Origin: Paenibacillus wulumuqiensis
GTDB taxonomy: Bacteria > Bacillota > Bacilli > Paenibacillales > Paenibacillaceae
Direction: 5' to 3'
NCBI RefSeq assembly: GCF_000971965.1
Contig: NZ_KQ040792.1
Coordinates: 186,001 to 250,000, forward strand
Length of the DNA: 64,000 nt
Part shown: in pieces, positions 10,620 to 19,002 of the stretch
Numbering within the stretch: the stretch's first letter is position 1
Layout: the number at the start of each line of letters is the position of its first letter
Program-made: the position numbers and the translations under genes
The notes under the pieces: generated by a model
What the model was told of the DNA's origin: nothing
Seen by the model: only the letters and a program-made list of their open reading frames with translations
Database searches by the model: none

Positions 10620-11133
10620 AGTGTCCTCCTTTCATGCTGCCCTGCTGTTCTTGCTGCTGTAGTATATGCCGTAGCAGTCGCAGGCCTTTATGCTGTCTGG
10701 ACTTGACTGTACCAACTGGAATCTCCAGAATGCCGGCAATTTCATTCAGACTCAGATCATGCACATAACGCAGAGAAATCACGGTTCTGATTTTGATGGG
10801 TAATCGGCTAAAATGAACAGCCCATTCGGCGGAAGACTCCCGACGGACAGCCAGCATATCTGGTGTATCCGGAGCCAGACGAGCCCAGAAATGGGGATAA
10901 GACAGCAGCTTGTTTCGCAGGCTTTGCTTGCGCCGAAGATGATTTAGACACCGATTCACAGCCACCTGGATGATCCAGGCACGCAGCTGCTGAATCTGCT
11001 GCCAGTCGCTGCGGAAAATAGTAATAAATACATCCTGACACAGATCTTCCGCATCGGAAGCATGATGAACCAGATAGTAGCAGGTACGATATACGTCCCT
11101 GTTATAGGTCTCAAACAGCTCCTTGTTCGTCAC
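10606..11133 (-). CDS. ECF-type RNA polymerase sigma factor
   Basis: A 175-residue sigma factor with region 2 (DAEDLCQDVFITIFRS) and a region 4 helix-turn-helix (LSLNEIAGILEIPVGTVKSR), and no regions 1 or 3: the extracytoplasmic-function layout. The frame is open upstream, but the GTG at 11133 is preceded by AAGGAGG at ideal distance and gives the expected N-terminus (VTNKELFETYNRDVYR). It is the first gene of a two-gene operon with the DUF4179 protein. On the minus strand a TGAACC element at 11190-11195, about 60 bases upstream of the start, may be the -35 box of an autoregulated ECF promoter. Confidence 0.9.
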   Translation of the reverse strand: MTNKELFETYNRDVYRTCYYLVHHASDAEDLCQDVFITIFRSDWQQIQQLRAWIIQVAVNRCLNHLRRKQSLRNKLLSYPHFWARLAPDTPDMLAVRRESSAEWAVHFSRLPIKIRTVISLRYVHDLSLNEIAGILEIPVGTVKSRQHKGLRLLRHILQQQEQQGSMKGGHYETY

Positions 11134-11384
11134 TGTAGGTCCTCCTTGATTTGGTGAATTTATATGTATAACAAACGGGATAAGAATAAGGTTCATTTTG
11201 TAGAAATTTTAATAGAAGATCGAAGTGACTAATGACATATCAGTAATGCAATTTATAATATAAAAGGAAGTAATAGGTATAAACAGGATTGTAATAAGCA
11301 TTTTCAGCAATACATACTTATGAAAGAAAGCAGCCAGAAACCATTGTATATAGTAATTACTTGACCGAGAAAAGAGGATATATA

Positions 11385-12473
11385 TTGTCCAGACAAAAAA
11401 GAGGTTTGATTTTACTTTCTTTTATCGTATCCATATTCTTAACATCGTGTGCTCTATCTGAAATCAAAGAAGTAGCACCATTAAAAATACAAAAGATACC
11501 AACTGAGCAGGTAAAAAATCTGCCCAAACTACAGCAAAACGATTTCGATATTACATACAAGCAGGAAGCCATTCATAAAGAAACCAATATTCAAACGATT
11601 ATTGCGCATTTGGGGTATGGAGAAGGCTATGAGGATAACAATAACGGCTATATAAGCAGCGAGGACGACTATCGAAGATGGAATCTGTCGTATCCTGATT
11701 ATCAACAGCCCAGGATCCGTCTGATCGTAAGAACAAATATGAATACAGAAAAAGAGCAGCTTGCAGCCGTTAGTATAGAGTCTCCGGATATTCGGACAAA
11801 ACGAGGACTTAAATTGGGTGATTCGGTGGATCGATTGTACGAGTTGTACGGAAAACCCACCAACTATAATAATGCTCGCCAAGTCTATTCATGGAGACAG
11901 CTATATATGAGCGTTGGCCTGGATGAACAGCGGGAAAAGGTAAGCAATATTTTTATTGATTATATAGGTGACTCTCTGGTTGATCCGGAGGAGCGGGATA
12001 TTCGGAGGGCAGGAGAGCCGTGGAGCGACAGGAATGATTATACGCTTGTTGCCAATCAGTCTTTTGATCTGTCGATGTCTGGCTGGCAGGATTCCAGATT
12101 TGTGTCTGCCCAATATACGGTAGAAGGCAAAGAACAGGCAGCCTTCTTTATTACAGATAAACAGGAAAAGCGTGTAAAGTACAGACTGGAGGATTTCTAT
12201 GGGAATCTATTCGGGAGGCTGGACCGCATCCGGGCAGTGAGCTTTGGCGATATCAATGGAGATGGCAGTCAGGATATTATTATTCTTGCAAGTTATAAAG
12301 ACAAGAATGCGAGTACGGATATTTTGCCGATTGCCAGTGTTTATTTTCAAAGACAGGACGGGACGTTTACCTTTGTTCCATGGCTGGATCAGGAAATGAA
12401 CCGTCGTGGATATAATCATAATCTGAATGAAATCATCCAATATGCCGGTCAACAGCATATAAAAGTACACTAA
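11385..12473 (+). CDS. Lipoprotein with a Ca-binding FG-GAP-like repeat
   Basis: The product is 362 residues. TTG at 11385 is chosen because AGAGGA lies seven bases upstream and it gives a proper lipoprotein signal (SRQKRGLILL core, lipobox LTSC). The middle contains RGLKLGDSVDRLYELYGKP, a segment common in Paenibacillus lipoproteins of unknown role. Near the C-terminus, FGDINGDGSQDIIIL is a DxNxDGxxD calcium-loop motif of the FG-GAP/VCBS kind. The gene is AT-rich compared with its surroundings and runs divergently from the ECF sigma operon. Only three bases separate it from the next open frame, so the two are probably co-transcribed. Function unknown. Confidence 0.7.
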   Translation: MSRQKRGLILLSFIVSIFLTSCALSEIKEVAPLKIQKIPTEQVKNLPKLQQNDFDITYKQEAIHKETNIQTIIAHLGYGEGYEDNNNGYISSEDDYRRWNLSYPDYQQPRIRLIVRTNMNTEKEQLAAVSIESPDIRTKRGLKLGDSVDRLYELYGKPTNYNNARQVYSWRQLYMSVGLDEQREKVSNIFIDYIGDSLVDPEERDIRRAGEPWSDRNDYTLVANQSFDLSMSGWQDSRFVSAQYTVEGKEQAAFFITDKQEKRVKYRLEDFYGNLFGRLDRIRAVSFGDINGDGSQDIIILASYKDKNASTDILPIASVYFQRQDGTFTFVPWLDQEMNRRGYNHNLNEIIQYAGQQHIKVH

Positions 12474-12506
12474 ATAATGCATATGCAGAAATGGTCAGGT
12501 CAATTC

Positions 12507-14060
12507 ATGTATCGAAAATTAACAATCTCTCTATTAATCATAAGCTGTATTACCGGCTGCAGCTCTATAGCCAGCGAAACCGAAAATAAACAGCCCAACA
12601 ATATCGAACATACAAAAACAGCTGTCCATGCACAAGCCGAGGCATATCAAATGTCCCGTCACACGTATCATCAGGGGGATATTACGATTCACTATCCCCA
12701 AATCCAGCAGATGGCAGATACAAACAAAGAGCAGCAGCTGAATACTCTGCTCAAGGAACAAGCCCTTTCTATTCTTCAATACACTAGCGATGATATCCGC
12801 ACCGTCCATATGGATGTGGATTACACATTCAGCAGCCGGGCGAAAACGGGTTTTCTCAGCATACAATATCAGGGTATCCTGACCAGAAATCAGGATGCCT
12901 ACCCGAACAACTTATTTTATACAGCCAATGTGGATATGAATAAAGCAGCAACGATGGGCCCATCGGACATACTGCATGCAGACGATTCACTGACAGACTG
13001 GCTGCTGGCCCAAAATATCAAGGCACTTCAGGCAGAACAGCCAGCGCTGAAGGAAATCGTAGATCGAGAGGAGCTGACACATATGCTCACTGATTCCGAT
13101 TCCGCCAATGCCCGGGAGCAGCAAGAAGCCGCTCTCTCCTTATATATTCACGAAGACAAGCTTGGTCTCAGTATTCCTGTTATTCACGCACTTGGCGATC
13201 ATGCAGAGTATGAAATCCAGCTATGCGATATTCCGGTACAGTGGCGAACCCAGGCGAGTGTGTGGCAGCAGTGTACACAGCCGGCAAACCCGAATATACA
13301 TACCGATAAGAGCGAAGTCACACGGTCAGGACAGACCATGTCTACAGCCAGACCGGCTGTAGAAGTTACAACGGTATCCGATCTGAAGCAAAAGCTGAAG
13401 ATAATTGATGACTCCCAGAATGATCAGGACACCAGAGCTGCGGCACTGGAAGAATTCTTGTCTTTGTTTCTGGATTGGCTGCAAAATGCTGATGGTACGA
13501 TTCGGAGCGAGGACAAGCTGGATCCTCTACTGGCAGCCCATCTTACCCTGACCATTCCTTCAACGACAGACAGCAATGTACAGAATATACGACTGATAAG
13601 CTATCATGCGCCTGCGGAAATAAACGGAGAGCTGGAAACCGAATATGTATATGTGCAGTGGAGTGACAACCATCAACAGCTGCATGCACAGCTGCTGATC
13701 GATGGCGGAGCAGAGCGGCTCAGAGAAGGGATTGTGCAAAATGCTGGTACAACAACCTCTCTTCTTCTGGGTGGCTACGTATCATTGTATTCGCCGGAGC
13801 CTGCATTTGCGGCTTTATGGCAGCTGGATTCCGGAGAATGGAAAAAGCAGGATCTGCATTCCCATTTACCTTCTTACAGTGAATGGGTTATGGATATAAC
13901 AGACAATGAAGCGGTCTTTTATAATCAACAGTATTCGGCAAATCAGCTTTTGAAGGAAGGACCTACTAACAGTCTCGTCATTACCAGTGATGACGGAGGT
14001 AGTCTTGAAGCAGCACTTAATGAACAGGGAACAGATTTGACGCTCACCCTTTTTCCATAA
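12507..14060 (+). CDS. Large lipoprotein, DUF4163/DUF3298-like
   Basis: About 517 residues with a lipoprotein signal peptide (MYRKLTISLLIISCITGC). The region around residues 40-130 (HTYHQGDITIHYPQI, later a TFSSRAKTGFLSIQYQG strand) resembles the DUF4163 to DUF3298 pair found in Bacillota anti-sigma-like and peptidoglycan-linked lipoproteins. The C-terminal half has no recognisable domain. An in-frame ATG at 12477 is also possible; neither start has a strong ribosome binding site, but 12507 gives the cleaner signal peptide. It follows the preceding lipoprotein gene closely and is probably in one operon with it. Confidence 0.65.
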   Translation: MYRKLTISLLIISCITGCSSIASETENKQPNNIEHTKTAVHAQAEAYQMSRHTYHQGDITIHYPQIQQMADTNKEQQLNTLLKEQALSILQYTSDDIRTVHMDVDYTFSSRAKTGFLSIQYQGILTRNQDAYPNNLFYTANVDMNKAATMGPSDILHADDSLTDWLLAQNIKALQAEQPALKEIVDREELTHMLTDSDSANAREQQEAALSLYIHEDKLGLSIPVIHALGDHAEYEIQLCDIPVQWRTQASVWQQCTQPANPNIHTDKSEVTRSGQTMSTARPAVEVTTVSDLKQKLKIIDDSQNDQDTRAAALEEFLSLFLDWLQNADGTIRSEDKLDPLLAAHLTLTIPSTTDSNVQNIRLISYHAPAEINGELETEYVYVQWSDNHQQLHAQLLIDGGAERLREGIVQNAGTTTSLLLGGYVSLYSPEPAFAALWQLDSGEWKKQDLHSHLPSYSEWVMDITDNEAVFYNQQYSANQLLKEGPTNSLVITSDDGGSLEAALNEQGTDLTLTLFP

Positions 14061-14303
14061 AAGAAGACGTTAGGAAAAGCAGTGGAACGAATCAATTTCT
14101 GGATAACGGATGATCCTCCAATTAATGTAATTACAAACTTCCTTCAGCTAAATACCAAAGTGAAAATAACGAAAAAATAGCTAAATCAGCCTGATTTCCC
14201 TTACAAAACTATAGTATTTCCTAACATTCGATTGTATAATCGTACAGAACGTACATATTATTCAGTCATTATGTTATTTTACAATTGAAAGTGGGGTTAG
14301 AAG

Positions 14304-14864
14304 ATGGCAAAAACAAACGGACTATCCGTAAAAACGATCGTGGCCATCGGGATCGGTTCTGCGTTGTTTATTATTTTGGGACGTTTTGGCTCTATTCCAA
14401 CAGGCATACCCAATACAAATATTGAGACGACTTATGCGCTGCTGGCTTTGTTTGCGTTGTTATACGGACCAGTAGCGGGTCTGTTAATCGGACTGATCGG
14501 ACATACGCTCAAGGATGCTATTTTCTACGGACAGCCCTGGTTCAGCTGGGTTATCGCATCCGCTGTTGTAGGTCTCCTGATTGGTCTGATGACAAGACGT
14601 ATTGCCATTCATGATGGAGAATTCGGTAAAGGTGGAATTCTGCGTTTTAATATCGCCCAGATCTTAGCCAATATTATCGCATGGATCGTAGTTGCTCCTG
14701 TATTGGACATTCTGATTTATTCAGAGCCAGCGAATAAGGTATTTACTCAGGGAATTGTAGCTGCAATCTCCAATATTATTACAGTAGCCATTCTTGGCAC
14801 ACTGCTGGCAATCGCTTATTCCAAGACCCGCACCAAGCGCGGCAGTCTTTCACGCGAAGCCTAA
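14304..14864 (+). CDS. ECF transporter S component, UPF0397 family
   Basis: A 186-residue integral membrane protein with about five or six hydrophobic helices, starting [19 protein letters not shown] and containing [20 protein letters not shown], characteristic of UPF0397. It is the substrate-capturing subunit of an energy-coupling factor importer whose ATPase and T component follow. The substrate is not proven: public annotation often says riboflavin, but no vitamin riboswitch is visible in the 240 bases upstream. The ATG at 14304 has a weak purine-rich site (GTGGGGTTAGAAG). The hairpin right after the stop codon may make this subunit more abundant than its partners. Confidence 0.85.
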   Translation: MAKTNGLSVKTIVAIGIGSALFIILGRFGSIPTGIPNTNIETTYALLALFALLYGPVAGLLIGLIGHTLKDAIFYGQPWFSWVIASAVVGLLIGLMTRRIAIHDGEFGKGGILRFNIAQILANIIAWIVVAPVLDILIYSEPANKVFTQGIVAAISNIITVAILGTLLAIAYSKTRTKRGSLSREA

Positions 14865-14891
14865 TCGCATATACGAATTACACAAGTTCAG

Positions 14892-14917
14892 GCCGGTGAG
14901 TCTCACCGGCTTTTTCT
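14892..14917 (+). terminator. Intra-operon terminator-like hairpin
   Basis: GCCGGTG and CACCGGC pair around a short loop and are followed by TTTTTCT. It lies between the S-component gene and the ATPase gene, so it would act as a partial terminator inside the operon. Confidence 0.75.
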
Positions 14918-14947
14918 ATTGAACAGGGACAGGAAGGAAGGGCAAGC

Positions 14948-16654
14948 ATGAGAAAACCTGTAATACAGTTTCAGGACTTCAGCTTTCAATACAGGGCGCA
15001 ATCCGAGCCTACACTTCATCATATTAACCTGACCATCTATGCAGGGGAGAAAGTGCTCATCGTGGGCCCATCCGGTTCGGGTAAGAGTACATTGTCCCAC
15101 TGCATGAACGGGTTGATTCCGTTCTTTTACCAGGGGGAGATGAGCGGATCGCTGCAGATCGGGGGACAGGAGTCGCGCGAGCTCAGTATCGCTGAGTTGT
15201 CGGACCGGGTCGGTACGGTGCTGCAGGACCCGGACGGGCAGTTCGTCGGGCTGACGGTCGCCGAGGATATCGCCTTCAAGCTGGAGAATGACCGGGTACC
15301 ACAGGCCGAGATGATCCGGCGCGTGACCGGAGCGGCGGAGACGGTGAAATTCGCCACATTTCTGGAAGCTTCGCCGCAATCTCTCTCCGGAGGGCAAAAG
15401 CAGAAAACGACGCTCGCCGGCGTACTGGTGAGCGAAGCGGATGTGCTGCTGTTCGACGAGCCGCTGGCGAGTCTGGACCCGTACACCGGCCGCATGACCG
15501 TCGATCTGATCGACCGGATTCACCGGGAGACCGGCCGCACGGTGGTCATTATTGAGCACCGACTGGAAGATATGCTGCATCGTCATGTGGACCGGATCAT
15601 CGTCGTAAATGACGGGCAGATCGCAGCGGATATGACGCCTGCCGAGCTGCTCTGCTCCGGAATGCTGCGCGAGACGGGTATCCGGGAGCCGTTGTATCTG
15701 AATGCGCTCCGCTATGCCGGCTGCATCATTACACCGGATATGCAGCCCCAGCACATCGACACGATCCGGCTGGATGATTGCATTCCTGTACTGAATGACT
15801 GGTACCATGGGCAGCAGGGCGATACGGCTGTATCTGCAGCAGAGCCAATATTGGAGCTGCAGCATGTATCCTTTGGCTACAGCAAAAGCAATCCGGTACT
15901 GCACGATGTGTCTCTCACAGTCCGCCGCGGCGAGATGGTCTGTATCGCCGGACGCAACGGTGCCGGCAAGTCGACCATTTCCAAGCTGATCTGCGGATTC
16001 TACCGTCCGACCTCCGGGCAGATTCTGCTCGGCGGGCGTGATCTGGCCGGGGATACGATCAAGGAACGGGCGGACCAAATCGGCTTTGTGATGCAGAATC
16101 CGAATCATATGCTGTCCAAGCCGCTGATCTATGACGAAGTGGCACTGGGACTGCGAACACGCGGCGTACCGGAAGAAGAGATCCAGCAGCGGGTGCATGA
16201 TGTGCTGCAGGTATGCGGACTGTATCCGTTTCGCAGCTGGCCGGTGTCCGCACTCAGCTATGGTCAGAAAAAGCGCGTCACCATCGCGTCGATCCTCGTG
16301 CTGCGTCCGGAGATTCTGATTCTCGATGAACCGACCGCCGGACAGGACTACCGCCACTACAATGAAATGATGGAGTTCCTGATGGAGCTGAATGCACAGG
16401 GGATCACGATCATCATGATTACCCATGATATGTACCTGATGATGGAATACGGTCAGCGTACGATTGTGCTGTCCGAAGGGAAAAAGATTGCGGATGATGT
16501 GCCTGCACGCGTACTGAGTGATGAAGCGATCGTAGCGGCAGCGCATCTCAAGACGACTTCGCTGCATGAGCTGGCGGTGCGCTCCGGGGTGGGCGAACCG
16601 TCCGAGCTGGTCAGCCGGTTTATCGCGTATGACAGGGGGATGCGGCAGTCATGA
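14948..16654 (+). CDS. ECF transporter fused double ATPase
   Basis: The 568-residue protein joins two ABC ATPase domains. Domain 1 (about 1-240) has Walker A GPSGSGKST, signature LSGGQKQ and Walker B VLLFDEPLASLD. Domain 2 (about 300-540) has GRNGAGKST, an altered signature LSYGQKKR and ILILDEPTAGQD. Fusion of the two energising subunits into one chain is also seen in YkoD, which has its own copy in this window at 36622. It starts at the ATG at 14948 behind AAGGAAGG, and its stop codon overlaps the start of the T-component gene by four bases (ATGA). Confidence 0.9.
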   Translation: MRKPVIQFQDFSFQYRAQSEPTLHHINLTIYAGEKVLIVGPSGSGKSTLSHCMNGLIPFFYQGEMSGSLQIGGQESRELSIAELSDRVGTVLQDPDGQFVGLTVAEDIAFKLENDRVPQAEMIRRVTGAAETVKFATFLEASPQSLSGGQKQKTTLAGVLVSEADVLLFDEPLASLDPYTGRMTVDLIDRIHRETGRTVVIIEHRLEDMLHRHVDRIIVVNDGQIAADMTPAELLCSGMLRETGIREPLYLNALRYAGCIITPDMQPQHIDTIRLDDCIPVLNDWYHGQQGDTAVSAAEPILELQHVSFGYSKSNPVLHDVSLTVRRGEMVCIAGRNGAGKSTISKLICGFYRPTSGQILLGGRDLAGDTIKERADQIGFVMQNPNHMLSKPLIYDEVALGLRTRGVPEEEIQQRVHDVLQVCGLYPFRSWPVSALSYGQKKRVTIASILVLRPEILILDEPTAGQDYRHYNEMMEFLMELNAQGITIIMITHDMYLMMEYGQRTIVLSEGKKIADDVPARVLSDEAIVAAAHLKTTSLHELAVRSGVGEPSELVSRFIAYDRGMRQS

Positions 16655-17481
16655 GTACACCTATGTTATCCTACACCAATCTCAACACGCCGGTTCATCG
16701 GCTGACCGGTGTGACCAAGCTGGTCTTCTTTATGGTATGGGCACTGACGGCGATGATTATTTACGATACCCGCTGTCTGCTGGTCATGCTGGTACTCGGT
16801 CTGGTCATTTTCGGGATGGCCCGGGTGCCGTTTCAGCAGTATTCGTTTGTCCTGTATCTGATATTGGTCTTCTTTCTGCTCAACCAGGTGGCGATCTTCC
16901 TGTTCTCTCCGCTGTACGGAGTGGAACTGTATGGATCGCAGCATGATATTGTGCATATTGCCGGGCGGTATACGCTGACCTGGGAGCAGCTGTTTTACCA
17001 GTTCAATGTGGCGCTCAAGTATGCGGTCGTGATCCCGATTGCGCTGCTGTTCCTGCTGGTGACGGACCCGAGCGAATTCGCTTCGTCGCTGAACCGGATC
17101 GGCGTCAGCTACAAGATCGCCTACTCGGTCGCGATTGCACTGCGGTATATCCCGGATGTGCAGCAGGATTTTCAGAATATTGCCTTCTCCGCCCAGGCAC
17201 GCGGCATCGACATCTCGCGCAAAGAGAAAATTGGCAAACGGCTGAAAAATGTAATCTCCATCCTGATGCCGCTTATCCTGACAAGTGTAGAGCGGATCGA
17301 GAAGATTAGCACCGCGATGGAACTGCGCGGATTCGGACGCAAAAACAAACGGACCTGGTACAAGAGCCGTCCTTTTCAAACAGGGGATTATGTGGCACTG
17401 ACGCTGGTGATCCTGGTCGCTGTAGTGAGCTTTGCGGTGACATTTGCGGATGGATCGAGATTTTATAATATTTTTGAGTGA
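16651..17481 (+). CDS. ECF transporter T component (transmembrane coupling protein)
   Basis: A 276-residue CbiQ/EcfT-type membrane protein with several N-terminal helices and a cytoplasmic coupling region containing the expected Ala-Arg-Gly motifs (SAQARGIDI and AMELRGFGR), which dock on the ATPases. It overlaps the ATPase gene by ATGA, showing translational coupling, and completes the S-A-T set for a dedicated ECF importer. A terminator follows at 17521. Confidence 0.9.
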   Translation: MSTPMLSYTNLNTPVHRLTGVTKLVFFMVWALTAMIIYDTRCLLVMLVLGLVIFGMARVPFQQYSFVLYLILVFFLLNQVAIFLFSPLYGVELYGSQHDIVHIAGRYTLTWEQLFYQFNVALKYAVVIPIALLFLLVTDPSEFASSLNRIGVSYKIAYSVAIALRYIPDVQQDFQNIAFSAQARGIDISRKEKIGKRLKNVISILMPLILTSVERIEKISTAMELRGFGRKNKRTWYKSRPFQTGDYVALTLVILVAVVSFAVTFADGSRFYNIFE

Positions 17482-17520
17482 AATGGTTGTAGAGAAATAT
17501 ACCAAATGAGTAAAATATAT

Positions 17521-17556
17521 AAAAAGCCAGCCGTGATGTATAATGGCTGGCTTTTT
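17521..17556 (+). terminator. Rho-independent terminator of the ECF operon
   Basis: AAAAAGCCAGCC and GGCTGGCTTTTT form a 12-bp stem about 40 bases past the T-component stop codon. Confidence 0.85.
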
Positions 17557-17685
17557 ATATATTTAGGCAAAGTGTGTAACAGAAATGATGTATCCGACCA
17601 GTAAGGACTGTCCAGGTTCAGATAACGGGCTATGAGATCTTAGGTCTATCTTTCCCAAGGTGCATCTGTTAATCGAATAAAGCTA

Positions 17686-17720
17686 AATGACCCTCCTCAT
17701 AAAATTAGAGAAGGGCCATT
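17686..17720 (-). terminator. Rho-independent terminator of the small AT-rich operon
   Basis: On the minus strand ATGGCCCTTCTC pairs with GAGGAGGGTCAT around a 9-base AT loop and is followed by a T-rich stretch. It lies 20 bases past the stop of the 85-residue protein gene. Confidence 0.7.
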
Positions 17721-17741
17721 GCTTGATAATAGATACAGCAA

Positions 17742-17999
17742 TTATTTATACATATCTACAATCTTTTGAGCATGTTCAATCGAAAGACCATATCTGCCGC
17801 GCACCTTTTTGATGGAATCAATTTTTGATTCCTGTTTTAAATCTTGCTGGATATATGTCTTTAGCTCTGAATTATCCTTATAAGCTTCATAAAGATTTTT
17901 TTCCATAGTACTCATCTTCCTGGAGTTAAGGAAGTTTGTCATAACCGAGAAGACAAGAGCAATCAATAAAAATAAACTTACAATTGTCGTATTGTCCAT
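17742..17999 (-). CDS. Small membrane protein with L7/L12-like C-terminal helix-turn
   Basis: The product is 85 residues with an excellent ribosome binding site (AAGGAGG, eight bases from ATG at 17999). Residues 5-23 form a single transmembrane helix. A charged, probably coiled segment follows, and residues 60-85 (KIDSIKKVRGRYGLSIEHAQ...) look like the alpha-helical part of the ribosomal protein L7/L12 C-terminal domain (pattern K-V-R-x-x-x-G-L-x-x-x-x-A-x-x-x-V). It lies 40 bases downstream of the secreted bacteriocin-like gene on the same strand and shares its AT-rich composition. I infer an immunity or accessory role, but nothing in the sequence proves that. Confidence 0.7.
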   Translation of the reverse strand: MDNTTIVSLFLLIALVFSVMTNFLNSRKMSTMEKNLYEAYKDNSELKTYIQQDLKQESKIDSIKKVRGRYGLSIEHAQKIVDMYK

Positions 18000-18039
18000 T
18001 TCTCTTCCTCCTTACTTAAAGATAGATTGGTGTGTTTAT

Positions 18040-18600
18040 TTATAATCCACATGCTTTTTTGACAGCAGTAATACCTGCTAATTCTGCTACCAGATCTTTA
18101 GCTACTCCGCCTAAGGCTGCCCATTTTTCACTAGTGAATGAAGCCCCCCATATAATCTTTGCAGCTTCTGCAGATCCACCAAGAGCTTTTACCAATTTTG
18201 CAATCTTTACAATTTTAGTTACAGGTACTGCTGTTGTTACCAAAACGCCTGCAATAGAGAGTCCACAATCCCAAGCACCATTTGTGCTAATGGAGCCTGA
18301 ATTGTCAGGCAAAACTGGGGTCTGTTCAGAATTAGTTACACGGATCGGACTGCCTGAATTTATTAAGTAGTTGTTAATCGTATCTGCGTCGTTAGTATTC
18401 AATATTTCATCAGGGATATTGCTAATATCCTGTAATACATCTTCAATGGATTCCTGAGAGGTACTATGAAATTTTGCACGTTCATTATCATTAACTTCTG
18501 TTGCTGCAATAGCGGAACCTGAAAAGCTTGTCGCCATAAATGTGCATAAAGAAAGAAAAAGTATAAATTGCTTGATGTATTTTCTTTTTTCAATGAGCAT
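18040..18600 (-). CDS. Secreted bacteriocin-like preprotein of unknown family
   Basis: The start ATG at 18600 has AAAGGAG at good spacing; the frame is open further upstream but lacks a site. The 186 residues divide into a Sec signal peptide (about 1-32, ending SGSAIA), an acidic Asn/Ser-rich middle (33-110) and a hydrophobic Gly/Ala/Val/Lys-rich C-terminal domain (111-186). That domain is bracketed by the only two cysteines of the mature chain, Cys112 (AWDCGLS) and Cys184 (KKACGL), which could form a ring-closing disulfide. The layout recalls SdpC-type toxins, where a hydrophobic C-terminal peptide is cut from a secreted precursor, but the sequence is not SdpC. It is followed by a small membrane protein gene in the same unit. 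Confidence 0.65.
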   Translation of the reverse strand: MLIEKRKYIKQFILFLSLCTFMATSFSGSAIAATEVNDNERAKFHSTSQESIEDVLQDISNIPDEILNTNDADTINNYLINSGSPIRVTNSEQTPVLPDNSGSISTNGAWDCGLSIAGVLVTTAVPVTKIVKIAKLVKALGGSAEAAKIIWGASFTSEKWAALGGVAKDLVAELAGITAVKKACGL

Positions 18601-18685
18601 TATAAGTCTCCTTTTCTTACTGATTTTTATTTTGAAAACTACGAACCTAAAAGACAAGGTAGATTACTTGTAGCTATTCTTTTTT

Positions 18686-18697
18686 AGTACCGGTACT
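18686..18697. promoter_or_regulatory. Perfect palindrome upstream of the bacteriocin-like gene
   Basis: AGTACCGGTACT is a perfect 12-bp palindrome 86 bases upstream of the start codon at 18600, at a position suited to a regulator binding site. No cognate regulator is identified. Confidence 0.3.
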
Positions 18698-18913
18698 GTC
18701 ATCAAACTAACATAATCCAATAAATGGATGCAATAAAATTTAGAAATTTACCCATTTTCATTCATTAGTCCCGGTTAAAAAGATTTGTTTATTTACAAAT
18801 AGGCTGGATTTTCGACATTATATTAGGGCCGTTTGTCATAAGAGTAAAGTCTGAATCCTAAAATATACGTTATGTATGTTCTACCTCATAAATTATTAAT
18901 CAATACCTATAAT

Positions 18914-18955
18914 AAAAACCTCCATTGTTAATACTTTAACGATGGAGGTTTTTAT
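18914..18955 (-). terminator. Rho-independent terminator of the malP-pgmB operon
   Basis: AAAAACCTCCATTGTTAA pairs with TTAACGATGGAGGTTTTT around a 4-base loop, allowing one wobble. It lies about 50 bases beyond the pgmB stop codon. Confidence 0.85.
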
Positions 18956-19002
18956 TATGAAATGTTATTACATAGAAGAATGATTTAAGTTCATATCTGC
19001 AT

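Larger units (their letters stand above)
18601..19002. other. AT-rich intergenic region
   Basis: It contains the probable promoter of the bacteriocin-like gene, a 12-bp palindrome (18686-18697), an ATTTGT-N6-ACAAAT inverted repeat (18783-18800) and the pgmB terminator (18914-18955). No gene is supported. Confidence 0.5.

Noticed and set aside
18040-18600. Assignment of the secreted preprotein to SdpC
   Set aside because: The layout is similar but the cysteine spacing and the C-terminal sequence differ; calling it SdpC would overstate the evidence.
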